Source: Roseiarcus sp963765375 (GTDB lineage Bacteria; Pseudomonadota; Alphaproteobacteria; Rhizobiales; Beijerinckiaceae). Taken from it: a stretch of 64,000 nucleotides of DNA. This document shows positions 55,420 to 64,000 of the stretch, one piece after another. Below the pieces are notes generated by a model. It had not been told where the DNA came from and did not search any database. It saw only the letters and a list, made by a program, of their open reading frames with translations. A program made the position numbers and the translations under genes. The stretch is taken from contig CAVXVZ010000005.1 in assembly GCA_963765375.1 (NCBI GenBank), positions 496,001 to 560,000 of the forward strand, written 5' to 3'. Each line of letters starts with the position of its first letter. Positions within the stretch are counted from its first letter, which is position 1.

Positions 55420-57102
55420 TCAGGACGGGGCGGTCGCGGCATGGCTCTCGCGGACAAGATCACCCGCGAGCGCCTTGTCGATCAGCGCGCGGGTCTCTTC
55501 CAGCCCGTAGAGCGCGATGAACGATCCGAGGCGCGGGCCCCGCTCCTCGCCGAGAAGTACGGCGTAGACCATGTTGAAGAAGTCGTTCGAAACGCCCGGC
55601 CGCGCCGCGGTCGCGCCCTTGGCGGAACGATCCTGATAGCGCGGAACCGGCCGGGCGATATCGTAGAGCGCGTGCTGGATTTCGTCGGCGCTCGCGTTGG
55701 CGGGCAATTCGGCGAGCTTGGCCGAAATCTCGGCCAGAACGCCGCGCTCGACCTCGTCGGCCGCGCGATAGCGCTTCTTGGGCGCGACAAAATCGCGGAA
55801 ATAGGCGACCGCGTAGCGAACGAGGCTATCGAGACGGGGATGGGTCTCCGGCGACGCCGAGGGGTAGTAGCGGCGGAGGAACCCCCAAAGGACTGCCGGA
55901 TTTTCGGTGTTGGACACCGCGGCGAGATTGAGCAGCATGGCGAACGAGATCGCCTGCCCGTGCTGGTCGTGAGTCAGGATTTCGGGTTCGGGCGGCGCTC
56001 CGGCATGGATATGCCAGACCGGATTGCCGAGCCGCTCTTTCCACTCCTGGCGCGGATAGGCGTCGAGAAAGCCGAGGTAGTCGTCGGCGTTGCGCGGGAT
56101 GACGTCGAAATAGAGCCGCTTCGCCGCGGTCGGCCTCTGGAACATGAAGAGCGAAAGGCTCTCCGGGCTAGCGTAGGCGAGCCATTCCTCGATCGTGAGG
56201 CCGTTGCCCTTCGACTTCGAGATCTTTCGCCCGTTCTCGTCGAGGAAGAGCTCGTAATTGAAACCGGCCGGGGGCTCGCTCCCCAGAACCCGCGCAATTC
56301 GCGACGAGAGCTTGACCGAATCGATCAGGTCCTTGCCCGCCATTTCGTAGTCGACGCTGAGCGCATGCCAGCGCATCGCCCAATCCGGCTTCCACTGGAG
56401 CTTGCACTGGCCTCCGGTCACCGGGGTCACGAACTCCTCACGCGTCTCGGGATCGCGCCAGCTGATCGTCCCGGCGCGCGGGTCGTGGCCGATGACCGGC
56501 GCCTGCATGACGATGCCGGTTCGCGGGTGGATCGGCAGGAAGGGCGAATAGGTCGCCGCCCGCTCCTCGCGCAGCGAGGGGAGCATGATCGCCTGGACCT
56601 CGTCGAAACATTCAAGCGTGCGCAGGAGCGCCTTGTCGAACCGGCCAGACTTATAGGTCTCGGTCGAGGACATGAATTCGTATTCGAACCCGAACCGGTC
56701 GAGAAACGCGCGCAGCCGCGCGTTGTTGTGGGCGGCGAAGCTCGGATATTCGCCAAACGGGTCGGGGATCTGGGTCAGCGGCTTGCCGAGATGGGCGGCG
56801 ATGAGGTCGCGGTTGGGGATGTTGTCCGGGACCTTGCGCAAGCCGTCCATGTCGTCGGAGAAGGCGATCAGCCTGGTCTTGACGCTGCCGCCGGTCAGCA
56901 CGCCAAAGGCGTGCCGAACCATGCTGGTGCGCGCGACTTCGCCGAAGGTGCCGAGATGCGGCAAGCCCGAGGGCCCATAGCCAGTCTCGAAGATGACTTC
57001 GTCGCGCGGGGCGGCCTCGAGCCGCGCGATCAGCTTGCGCGCTTCTTCGAACGGCCATGCTTTCGAAGCCTCGGCGGCCTCGCGCAGGGTTTCAGACGAC
57101 AT
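55420..57102 (-). CDS. lysS: Lysyl-tRNA synthetase, class I
   Basis: A 560-residue class I (archaeal-type) lysyl-tRNA synthetase. It has the HIGH-like PSGLPHLGTFGEVART and KMSKS-like GRKISKSKGNGLTIEEW motifs. The anticodon-binding alpha-helix cage lies at the C-terminus. This form is usual in alphaproteobacteria. AGGAAAAG a few bases upstream supports ATG 57102; an alternative start at 57123 would add seven residues. The class II-type paralogue epmA lies 3 kb away. Confidence 0.93.
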   Translation of the reverse strand: MSSETLREAAEASKAWPFEEARKLIARLEAAPRDEVIFETGYGPSGLPHLGTFGEVARTSMVRHAFGVLTGGSVKTRLIAFSDDMDGLRKVPDNIPNRDLIAAHLGKPLTQIPDPFGEYPSFAAHNNARLRAFLDRFGFEYEFMSSTETYKSGRFDKALLRTLECFDEVQAIMLPSLREERAATYSPFLPIHPRTGIVMQAPVIGHDPRAGTISWRDPETREEFVTPVTGGQCKLQWKPDWAMRWHALSVDYEMAGKDLIDSVKLSSRIARVLGSEPPAGFNYELFLDENGRKISKSKGNGLTIEEWLAYASPESLSLFMFQRPTAAKRLYFDVIPRNADDYLGFLDAYPRQEWKERLGNPVWHIHAGAPPEPEILTHDQHGQAISFAMLLNLAAVSNTENPAVLWGFLRRYYPSASPETHPRLDSLVRYAVAYFRDFVAPKKRYRAADEVERGVLAEISAKLAELPANASADEIQHALYDIARPVPRYQDRSAKGATAARPGVSNDFFNMVYAVLLGEERGPRLGSFIALYGLEETRALIDKALAGDLVRESHAATAPS

Positions 57103-57184
57103 TCTTTTCCTGTTTGCGCTCATACCCGCCGGTCTAACGGCGGGGACGCTGAAAATCCGCGACCGAAGGGCAGGCGACAAGCCT

Positions 57185-59113
57185 CTACATTGACAATCGC
57201 TTCTGGACGACGCGGAGGGTCGGCCGCAGCCGAGTTCTTCCGTGATCGGTCTTGCCCCAGTAGTGGGGCCACATCACGAAATGAACCATCGCCGTGCAAG
57301 TCGCCGCGGTCAAAAGAAGATAATAGACGGGCATGAGGGCAAGCACGCGCAAGCTCAGGTTCAGTCCCCGAAGCTTGGCGGCGATCACCGAAGGCAGAAC
57401 GATCGCCCAGATCCCGGCAAGCGCGAGGATATATGTGAAGACGTCAGTCAGCTCACGCCACGGCGTGAGCTCGCCCGCGCCGACCGTCAGCGCCCGCCAT
57501 GCTGTTAGGAGCGCGAAGGCCGGCCAGAACAGCCCGCCGACGATGGCGCCGCCGATCACGGTCGTCGCGGCGACCGCTCGCTGGGGCCCAAGATCGCGGC
57601 AGAAAAGTTTCGGCCCGCGCGCGTGGACAATGAGGGTCTGCATCCAGCCTTTCTGCCAGCGCACGCGCTGCCGGAACCAGTTCTTGAGTTCATGCGGAGC
57701 TTCCTCGGACGTATCCGAATCGAGCGCTCTAACCCGATAGCCGAAGCGCGCGAGCCTTATCCCAAGATCGGCGTCTTCGGTGACGTTCCATTCGTCCCAG
57801 GCGCCCACATCGACAAGCGACCGGATACGAAAGTGATTCGAGCTGCCGCCGAGCGCGATCGGGAGGTCGAGCGCGCACAAACCCGGATTGATGAAATCAA
57901 ACAACGTCGCGTATTCGACCGCAAAGAGATGCGAGAGCCACGATTCGTCACGATTGCGGATCGCGAGTCGAGCTTGCAGACAATCGAGTTTCTTGTCGGC
58001 GGCGAAGCGCGCCGCCGCGAGGCGCAATTGATCCGCCGCGGGAGCGTCTTCAGCGTCGTAGACGACGATGAGCTGCCCCCGGGCGCTCGAGAGCGCGATG
58101 TTGAGCGCGCGCGGCTTGGTCTGCGGCGGGCCCGGCGGCGCCACGACGATCTCGTAGCGGGCGGGCAGGTTAAGGTCGATAAGCCGGCTCAAGGTGTCGG
58201 CGTCCCGTTGCTCGACGACGAGCTTGATGTCGAGTTTGCTCTTCGGATAATCGAGTCCGTCGAGCGCGCGGATCAAGTCCTCGACGACGCGTGATTCCCG
58301 GTAAAGCGCGACGACGACGGTATAGTCGGGAAGTTCGGCGTCGGCGAGCGCGGGCGGGCGAACCTCACCTTTGCCCGCTATCACCGCCATGGATCGCAGT
58401 ACGACCATGGCCGAAAAAGTCAGCCAAAGCGCCGCGGACGCCACGGCCTGCAAAGCGTCGAAGCTCGAAACGCCGATGAAGCAGGCCAGCGTCGCAACGG
58501 CGCCCAAGGCCCCAATCTGCAGCCAAGTCATTCCATGCCGTGCGCTGAGCCTCGCAGGCAGGCGTCCGAGCGCGACATCAAGCAATTCCTCGCCGCGGCG
58601 AGCACGCAACAGGCTGGCAAAACGCTGGGGCGAGGCAAGGGCGAAGGACCCCGAGCGATAACGGCTGGATTGAGCCGCTTCGATGAGCCGCGGCACAAAT
58701 TGCGCCCTCGGCGCGATGACTGCGCGCGGACCCTCGCCGTGCGATTCAAGCGGCGCGACGCCGCACCTGAGTCCCCTTATCGCATCGAAGGCGCCGGCCA
58801 GCGGCGGGTCGCCGTCGTAATATTGGCAGCCAAGATGCCTCGCCAGTGCGCGATAATAGACCTCCTCGCTGATGTGGCCTTCGCTTAAAAGCTTGTCGAC
58901 TGGACGGACGGCCTTGGGCTCTGCGCCCACGGCGCTGAGCAGCCGCTCAGGCGAAAATCCTTCGGTGGCGAGGAAAGCGAGTTCGGGCGGAAGCCGCGCT
59001 GTAAGATCGGTCAGTTCGTGGGCGCGCGGCGTAGCCCGGGCGGACGGCCGATGGACGCCTGTTTGCGGCGCCGGCTCGGCAGACCTCATGAATCCTCGGA
59101 TGATCCCCGCCAT
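57185..59113 (-). CDS. Family 2 glycosyltransferase, cellulose-synthase-like, with N-terminal GspE-N domain
   Basis: A 642-residue membrane enzyme. Residues about 45-130 resemble the GspE/PilB N-terminal domain (LLSEGHISEEVYYRALARHL). Two transmembrane helices follow, then a GT2 domain with YTVVVALYRESRVVEDLI, DxD in VVYDAEDAP, the catalytic TEDADLGIRLARFG and QRVRWQKGW. Four more transmembrane helices close the protein. This is the layout of processive beta-glycan synthases and of phage N4 receptor NfrB. The product is unknown and no polysaccharide cluster surrounds it. Confidence 0.88.
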   Translation of the reverse strand: MAGIIRGFMRSAEPAPQTGVHRPSARATPRAHELTDLTARLPPELAFLATEGFSPERLLSAVGAEPKAVRPVDKLLSEGHISEEVYYRALARHLGCQYYDGDPPLAGAFDAIRGLRCGVAPLESHGEGPRAVIAPRAQFVPRLIEAAQSSRYRSGSFALASPQRFASLLRARRGEELLDVALGRLPARLSARHGMTWLQIGALGAVATLACFIGVSSFDALQAVASAALWLTFSAMVVLRSMAVIAGKGEVRPPALADAELPDYTVVVALYRESRVVEDLIRALDGLDYPKSKLDIKLVVEQRDADTLSRLIDLNLPARYEIVVAPPGPPQTKPRALNIALSSARGQLIVVYDAEDAPAADQLRLAAARFAADKKLDCLQARLAIRNRDESWLSHLFAVEYATLFDFINPGLCALDLPIALGGSSNHFRIRSLVDVGAWDEWNVTEDADLGIRLARFGYRVRALDSDTSEEAPHELKNWFRQRVRWQKGWMQTLIVHARGPKLFCRDLGPQRAVAATTVIGGAIVGGLFWPAFALLTAWRALTVGAGELTPWRELTDVFTYILALAGIWAIVLPSVIAAKLRGLNLSLRVLALMPVYYLLLTAATCTAMVHFVMWPHYWGKTDHGRTRLRPTLRVVQKRLSM

Positions 59114-59492
59114 GGCGATGCTTATCGATAAACGGACGCTACGGCGCTGTACTTGCGTTCAGCGGTTGCCGTCTTCACGTCCGGTGCGCGAGCCCCGAGC
59201 CATATGACACCAGTTTTTCGCCGTTGTCTTCAAAAAAGACTCGGCGGTAACGGAGGGGGTGTAACGGTGGCAGTCCTCAATCCCAATTCAGCCCTCGGTT
59301 CCTTTTCCTACCCCTGCGCCGTGGATCACGGGCGGTCGCGGGGCGTACGTCATCCAGGAAAGCCGGATACCTGAGGGAGAGCCGACCGTTTCCGCCGGGC
59401 GCCGCGCGAGACCGCACCGGGCGGGACGGCGCCGCAATGGGGTCATCGAACCGGCCGCCGCAGCGCTCGATCAGCGGCGTCGCTGACCGGCC
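59114..59492. other. 379-bp gap between glycosyltransferase and efp
   Basis: No gene was recognised. There is a small dyad GTCTTCAAAAAAGAC around 59225-59240. Both flanking genes run on the minus strand, so this should include the promoter of the glycosyltransferase gene and the 3' end of efp. Confidence 0.4.
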
Positions 59493-60062
59493 TCAGTCCT
59501 TCGCTCGTTCGACGTAGCTGCCATCCTCGGTCTGGATGACGATTCTTGTACCGACCGTGATGTGCGGGGGGACCATCACCCGCGCGCCATTGGAAAGGCG
59601 GGCGGGCTTGTAGGAGGAGGACGCGGTCTGGCCCTTCATCGCCGGTTCGGTTTCCATCACCTCCAACGTGACGCGCGGCGGCAATTGGATGGCGACCGGG
59701 ATCTCGTTGAATATCGACAGGATGACTTTCATGCCTTCTTGAAGCCATTGGGCCTGATCGCCAATCACGTCGGCTCCGATCTGGATCTGGTCATACGTTT
59801 CGGCGTTCATGAAGTGGTGGCCGTCGGCGTCGGAATAGAGGAAGTCGAAATTCTTGTCCTCGACAAAGGCGCGCTCGACCTGCTCGGTGGTCTTGAACCG
59901 GTCCGTCACCTTAACCCCGTCCGAGAGGCGTCGCATGTCGATCTGGGTCGTTGGCGTGCCTTTGCCCGGATGAAAGCTCTCGGCCGAAAGAACGACGCAC
60001 AACTGGCCGTCGTCCCGCTCGATGATATTGCCCTTGCGGATCGAGCTTGCGATAACTCTCAC
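59493..60062 (-). CDS. efp: Elongation factor P
   Basis: A 189-residue EF-P that relieves ribosome stalling at polyproline. The modification site is Lys 34 in FHPGKGTPTTQ, at the same number as in E. coli, where it is beta-lysylated. The OB domains include LPPRVTLEVMETEPAMKG. The open frame is longer, but the GTG at 60062 (MRVIASSIRKGNIIER) is the family start. It is divergent from epmA, whose product lysylates this Lys. Confidence 0.94.
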   Translation of the reverse strand: MRVIASSIRKGNIIERDDGQLCVVLSAESFHPGKGTPTTQIDMRRLSDGVKVTDRFKTTEQVERAFVEDKNFDFLYSDADGHHFMNAETYDQIQIGADVIGDQAQWLQEGMKVILSIFNEIPVAIQLPPRVTLEVMETEPAMKGQTASSSYKPARLSNGARVMVPPHITVGTRIVIQTEDGSYVERAKD

Positions 60063-60213
60063 GTTTCGGTCCTTAAGAACTAGGCGCCGCCTTCGCGATG
60101 AAGCGCGCTCGCTGAGTGGGGGTTGGCGATTTGGCGCGAACCATACCGATTTTGGCGCTGAAGGCCAGTCGGGCCGTGCTCCAATTGTCGTTGTCATCCT
60201 GCCGAGGCGCCTC

Positions 60214-61281
60214 TTGATCGCGCCCGCGCCGCGGCCGTTCTGGAGTCGGGACCAATACGCCGCGCGACGCGCCTGCCTCGCTGACCGGGCGCGGGTCACG
60301 AGCTTCCTGCGCCGCTGGTTCGACGCCAAGGATTTCGTCGAGGTGCAGCCAGCCGCCCTCCAGGCTTCGCCCGGGAACGAGACGCACTTGCACGGGTTCC
60401 GGACGGCGCTCATTCTGCCGGACGGCTCGTCGCGCGACGCCTATCTGCATACCTCGCCCGAATTCGCGATGAAGAAGCTTCTGGCCGCCGGGGAGAAGCG
60501 GATTTACGCGCTGACCGGCGTCTTCCGCAATCGCGAGCGAACGGCGATCCACGCGCCGGAATTCACGATGCTGGAGTGGTATCTAGCCGACGCCCCGCTC
60601 GAGCGCCTCGTCGAGGACTGCGTTGCGCTGACCGCGCTCGCAGCCCATGTCGCGGGAGCGAAGACTTTCGTGTTTCGGAATCGGGAGGCCAGCCCGTTCG
60701 AGCCGCCGGAGCGGCTCACGGTGAGGGACGCCTTTTTGCGCTACGCCGGGGTGGACATTTACGACAGCCTGCCGATCGGCGGCCGTCCCGACGCCCAAAC
60801 CCTTGCTTTGCAGGCAAGGGATTCTGGCCTGCGCGTCGCGCCGGACGATGATTGGTCGGATATCTTCAGCCGGCTCTTGAGCGAGCGGGTCGAGCCCAAT
60901 CTGGGAATCGGGCGGCCCACGGTCCTTCACGCCTATCCCGCGAGCGAGGCGGCCCTCGCGCGCCTCGATCCCGACGATCCGCGGGTCGCCGAGCGGTTCG
61001 AATTCTACTGTTGCGGGGTTGAGCTCGCGAACGCGTTCCACGAGCTCGTCGATCCGGCCGAGCAACGGCGCCGATTCGCAACCGAGATGGAGGAACAGCA
61101 ACGCATCTACGGAACATCCGCGCCGATCGACGAGGATTTCCTCGCCGCGGTCGCCGAAATGCCGGACGCAAGCGGCGCGGCGCTCGGCTTCGACCGTCTC
61201 GTGATGCTGGCGACCGGGGCGGAAAGCGTCGAGACGGTGCAGTGGACGCCGGTCTTCGACCCGGGCGGACAAGGCTCATGA
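60214..61281 (+). CDS. epmA: EF-P lysine aminoacylase EpmA (GenX/PoxA)
   Basis: A class II lysyl-tRNA-synthetase-like catalytic core without anticodon domain, about 355 residues. Landmarks are YLHTSPEFAMKKLLAAG, TGVFRNRERTAIHAPEFTML (motif 2) and ALGFDRLVMLATGAESV (motif 3). It attaches beta-lysine to Lys 34 of EF-P. No ATG is suitable; TTG 60214 is the best guess and uncertain by up to some tens of codons. Its stop overlaps recQ (ATGA). EpmB, the lysine 2,3-aminomutase that makes its substrate, is not seen here. Confidence 0.87.
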   Translation: MIAPAPRPFWSRDQYAARRACLADRARVTSFLRRWFDAKDFVEVQPAALQASPGNETHLHGFRTALILPDGSSRDAYLHTSPEFAMKKLLAAGEKRIYALTGVFRNRERTAIHAPEFTMLEWYLADAPLERLVEDCVALTALAAHVAGAKTFVFRNREASPFEPPERLTVRDAFLRYAGVDIYDSLPIGGRPDAQTLALQARDSGLRVAPDDDWSDIFSRLLSERVEPNLGIGRPTVLHAYPASEAALARLDPDDPRVAERFEFYCCGVELANAFHELVDPAEQRRRFATEMEEQQRIYGTSAPIDEDFLAAVAEMPDASGAALGFDRLVMLATGAESVETVQWTPVFDPGGQGS

Positions 61282-62697
61282 CGGCGGATTTCCCGCTCAT
61301 GGCCAAGGCGCGGTCAGCTCTGTCGACCGTCTTTGGCTTTTCCGACTTCCGTCCGGGGCAGGAAGATGTCCTCAGCGCCACGCTCGCGGGCAAGGACGTG
61401 TTGGCGGTCATGCCGACAGGCAGCGGCAAGTCGCTGTGCTTCCAGCTTCCGGCGATCGTCCGCAGCGGCCTGACCCTGGTCGTCTCGCCGCTGATCGCGC
61501 TGATGCGCGACCAGGTCGCGCAGTTGCGCGAGCTTGGGGTCGAGGCGGCGAGTCTCAATTCCTCCTCAGACGCCGACGAGCGCGGCAGGGCGGCGCGCGG
61601 CCTCGACGACCGCTCGCTCAGGCTTCTCTACATCGCGCCGGAGCGGCTGCTGCGCGACGACATCGTCGCCGCCTTGGGCAAGGTCCCGATTGATCTTCTC
61701 GCCATCGACGAGGCGCACTGCGTCTCCCAATGGGGCCACGACTTCCGCCCCGAATATCTGCGCCTGCGTGAGGTTGCGGAAGCCTTTCATGGCGTCCAGA
61801 CGATCGCTGTGACCGCGACGGCGGACGCTCCGACCCGGGCGGAAATCGCGGCCAGGCTGTTTGTCCGCCCGCCCGAGGTTTTTGTGCGCTCGTTCGATCG
61901 CCCGAACCTCTTCTTGGCCATGCGGCCGAAATCGGACGCCACCCGCCAGCTCGTCGACAAGCTCGACGCCCACCACGGAGAAACCGGCATCGTCTACTGC
62001 GCCTCCCGACGCCGGACGGAAGAGCTCGCGGCGGAATTCGCCCGCGCCGGGCGACGTGCCCTGCCTTATCACGCCGGGCTCGATCATTCCATGCGCGGCG
62101 CCAATCAGGACGCCTTTCTCCGTGAGGACGATTGCATCGTTTGCGCGACCGTCCTCGGGCCGGTTCTTTTTCGGCCATCTCGCGAACATTCTTTCCGGCA
62201 AGCCCACCGAGGCGATCCAGCGGCATGGACACGACCAGCTCAAGACCTTCGGCGTCGGTCGGGATCGGACGCCCGCCGACTGGCGCGGGGTCCTCAGACA
62301 GCTGCAGTCAGGCGGCCTGATCGAACGCGATTGGAACGACCGCGACCGCCTGGTCCTGACCGAAGAGGGATGGCGGGTCCTGCGCGGCCAGACCCCATTC
62401 GCCTTGCGCGAGGATGTCGTCAATCGCCGAGCACGCCGCCGGTCGCGCGATACGGTCGCGCCGAACGACGCGGACGCAAAACTGCTTGCGGCGCTGAAGG
62501 CGCTGCGGGGCGCGATTGCGGCGGCGCACAAACAGCCGGCCTATGTCATCTTTCCCGACCGGACGCTGATTGAAATGGCGAAGGAACGGCCGCGCGGGCT
62601 TGATGAACTGGCCGGCATTCATGGCGTCGGCGCGGTCAAGTTGCAAAAATATGGCTCAGCCTTCCTCGCCGTGATCCGAGACCGCCCCGATGCCTGA
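61278..62697 (+). pseudogene. recQ: recQ helicase with internal deletion
   Basis: The first ~290 codons are a good RecQ: VLAVMPTGSGKSLCFQLPAI (Walker A), LLAIDEAHCVSQWGHDFRPE (DEAH), VTATADAPTRAEIAARLF, IVYCASRRRTEELAAEF, ending at DCIVCATV. The next expected block (motif VI with QE.GRAGRDG, and the zinc-binding Cys cluster) is missing. Instead the frame-shifted text resumes in the RQC domain with IQRHGHDQLKTFGVG and runs through the HRDC domain to 62697. About 130-140 residues (roughly 400 bp) are lost at about 62145-62165. Without motif VI it should not unwind DNA. Confidence 0.87.
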
Positions 62698-63568
62698 ACT
62701 GCCCGAGGTCGAGACTGTCCGGCGCGGGCTTAGCCCGGTGATGCTCGGCGCCCGTATCGACAAGGTCATATTGCGGCGCGCGGACATCCGCTTCCCGTTT
62801 CCCGCCTCGTTCGAGACGCGGCTTACCGACCGGCGGATCGTCGACGTCAATCGACGCGCCAAATACCTTCTGTTCCAACTGGACAGTGGCGAGACGCTCA
62901 TCGCGCATTTGGGCATGTCGGGTTCGTTCCGGATCGAAAAGGCCACGGTTTCGACGCCAGGATCATTCCTGCACGAGCGCTCGAAGGATCCCAAGCACGA
63001 TCACGTCGTGCTGTTCCTCGATAACGGTTCGATCGTCACCTATAACGACCCTCGCCGTTTCGGCTTCATGGATCTGGCGCCGAGCGGGGCGCTCGCGGAA
63101 CATCCGAGGCTCTCCGGGCTCGGCGCGGAACCGCTGGCGCCCGAGTTTGACGCGGCTTGCCTGGCGAGACTGTTTGCCGGCGCCCGCACGTCCCTGAAGG
63201 CGGCGTTGCTTGATCAAAAACGCATTGCGGGACTGGGCAACATTTATGCCTGCGAGGCGCTATTTCGCGCCCGGCTCGCCCCATCGAGGCAAGCGGGCAT
63301 CCTGGCGGACAGGCACGGCGCCCCGACCCGCGCCGCGACCGCCGTCGCCGAGGCGATCCGCAACGTCCTCGAGGAAGCGATCGAGGCGGGCGGCTCCACT
63401 CTGCGCGACCACCGGCAGACGAACGGCCAACTCGGATATTTTCAGCACGTCTTCAAAGTCTATGATCGCGAGGGATTGGCGTGCGTGAGGGAGCGTTGTC
63501 GCGGGATCGTCTCCAGGATTGTGCAGTCCGGACGTGCGACCTTCTATTGTTCGACATGTCAGAAGTAA
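62690..63568 (+). CDS. mutM: Formamidopyrimidine-DNA glycosylase
   Basis: A 292-residue Fpg that removes 8-oxoguanine. The catalytic Pro and Glu are in MPELPEVETVRRGL, the beta-turn lysine is in RRAKYLLF, and the H2TH region is KAALLDQKRIAGLGNIYACE. The C-terminal zinc finger reads CVRERC ... CSTC, i.e. a CX4C instead of CX2C first pair. It overlaps the end of the recQ pseudogene by 8 bp. Confidence 0.94.
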   Translation: MPELPEVETVRRGLSPVMLGARIDKVILRRADIRFPFPASFETRLTDRRIVDVNRRAKYLLFQLDSGETLIAHLGMSGSFRIEKATVSTPGSFLHERSKDPKHDHVVLFLDNGSIVTYNDPRRFGFMDLAPSGALAEHPRLSGLGAEPLAPEFDAACLARLFAGARTSLKAALLDQKRIAGLGNIYACEALFRARLAPSRQAGILADRHGAPTRAATAVAEAIRNVLEEAIEAGGSTLRDHRQTNGQLGYFQHVFKVYDREGLACVRERCRGIVSRIVQSGRATFYCSTCQK

Positions 63569-63604
63569 CCGCGAGCCGGTCGGCAGGGCCGAAGGCCCCG
63601 ATCA

Positions 63605-63633
63605 TTGACAAGGCAAACCCCGCCTCCTATCTC
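63605..63633 (+). promoter_or_regulatory. Probable secA promoter
   Basis: TTGACA (63605-63610), a 17-bp spacer and TATCTC (63628-63633) form a strong sigma-70-type promoter in the 221-bp space between mutM and secA, about 155 bp before the secA ATG. By inspection only. Nothing else was seen in that space. Confidence 0.6.
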
Positions 63634-63789
63634 ACGGGCAATCCTGTTCAGCGGCGCGAAAATGGGCGGTCCTGGCCTTTTTCGCGCTTTTTATTGTTGT
63701 CACCATCGTCCGCGGCGCCCTTCGCTCGCTATTGGCCGGGCTAGAGCGGCGCCAACGTCTTCCGGCGGGACGGAATCGGAAAGGTCAAA

Positions 63790-64000
63790 ATGCTCGGCTC
63801 GTCTCTGAAATTCGACTCGGTGATGAAGAGGGTCTTCGGTTCCTCGAACGACCGCCGGTTGAAGGGCTACCGGCCGAAAGTAACGGCGATCAATGCGCTC
63901 GAGCCCGAGTTCGAGGCCCTGAGCGACGATCAGCTCCTGGCGAAGACCGCCGAGTTTCGCGCCGAGTTTGCCGCCGGCAAGACGCTGGACGATCTCATGG
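63790..64000 (+). CDS. secA: Preprotein translocase ATPase SecA, N-terminus (window edge)
   Basis: The 70 visible codons read MLGSSLKFDSVMKRVFGSSN, then the family block RRLKGYRPKVTAINALEPEF and EALSDDQLLAKTAEFRAEF. SecA drives protein export through SecYEG. The ATG at 63790 is the first sensible start. The gene runs off the right edge. Confidence 0.93.
   Translation, partial: MLGSSLKFDSVMKRVFGSSNDRRLKGYRPKVTAINALEPEFEALSDDQLLAKTAEFRAEFAAGKTLDDLM

Noticed and set aside
55324..57336. 670-codon plus frame opposite lysS
   Set aside because: Antisense shadow; lysS has complete class I synthetase motifs.

Overview
The window reads as chromosome from a high-G+C alphaproteobacterium, most likely order Hyphomicrobiales (Rhizobiales) and perhaps near Beijerinckiaceae/Methylocystaceae. 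This placement is inferred from gene content: a class I lysyl-tRNA synthetase, a separate HisZ subunit beside HisG, an F1-ATPase zeta inhibitor, a HerA/VirD4-type conjugation remnant and rhizobial-style palindromic intergenic repeats. No rRNA or CRISPR array was seen. There is one tRNA gene, tRNA-Gly(TCC).

Layout. 1-1.3 kb: the end of a hisB-hisH-hisA operon on the minus strand. 1.5-3.8 kb: a solitary molybdenum hydroxylase large subunit (form II CoxL-like). 4.5-11.8 kb: a LacI-type repressor divergent from a six-gene sugar or polyol operon (Gfo/Idh oxidoreductase, isomerase, three-part ABC importer, 2-hydroxyacid dehydrogenase), with a promoter and a perfect operator palindrome between them. 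11.8-14.7 kb: a conserved hypothetical protein, a DUF1272 zinc protein, an L,D-transpeptidase and a small protein with a PEP-CTERM-like tail. 14.8-23.1 kb: lutABC (lactate) and glcDEF (glycolate) facing away from each other, with pncB between them. 23.3-31 kb: DUF2461, a frameshifted DUF4331 gene, an AraC/alkyltransferase fusion, a large MscS channel and hisZ-hisG.

31-36.4 kb is a decaying accessory segment. It holds a restriction-modification gene broken by one amber codon and two frameshifts, a small companion gene, iteron-like 23-bp repeats, the first copy of a 232-bp repeat and a frameshifted AraC gene. 36.8-52.3 kb returns to intact genes: a hexapeptide acyltransferase, a P1-family peptidase with an FMN/FAD demethylase-like enzyme, a polysaccharide deacetylase with rppH, the zeta inhibitor, a HIT protein, deoB, the yejABEF peptide importer and alr.

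52.4-55.3 kb, just after tRNA-Gly, is an island remnant. It contains the 3' end of a conjugative ATPase, IS91-like and IS66-like transposase fragments, an orphan terminator and the second copy of the 232-bp repeat. 55.4-64 kb holds lysyl-tRNA synthetase, a cellulose-synthase-like glycosyltransferase, efp with the divergent epmA, a recQ gene that has lost about 400 bp of its core, mutM and the start of secA.

Four loci carry disabling lesions (R-M gene, araC, DUF4331, recQ). The single-base indels could be sequencing errors; the amber codon and the recQ deletion are harder to explain that way.
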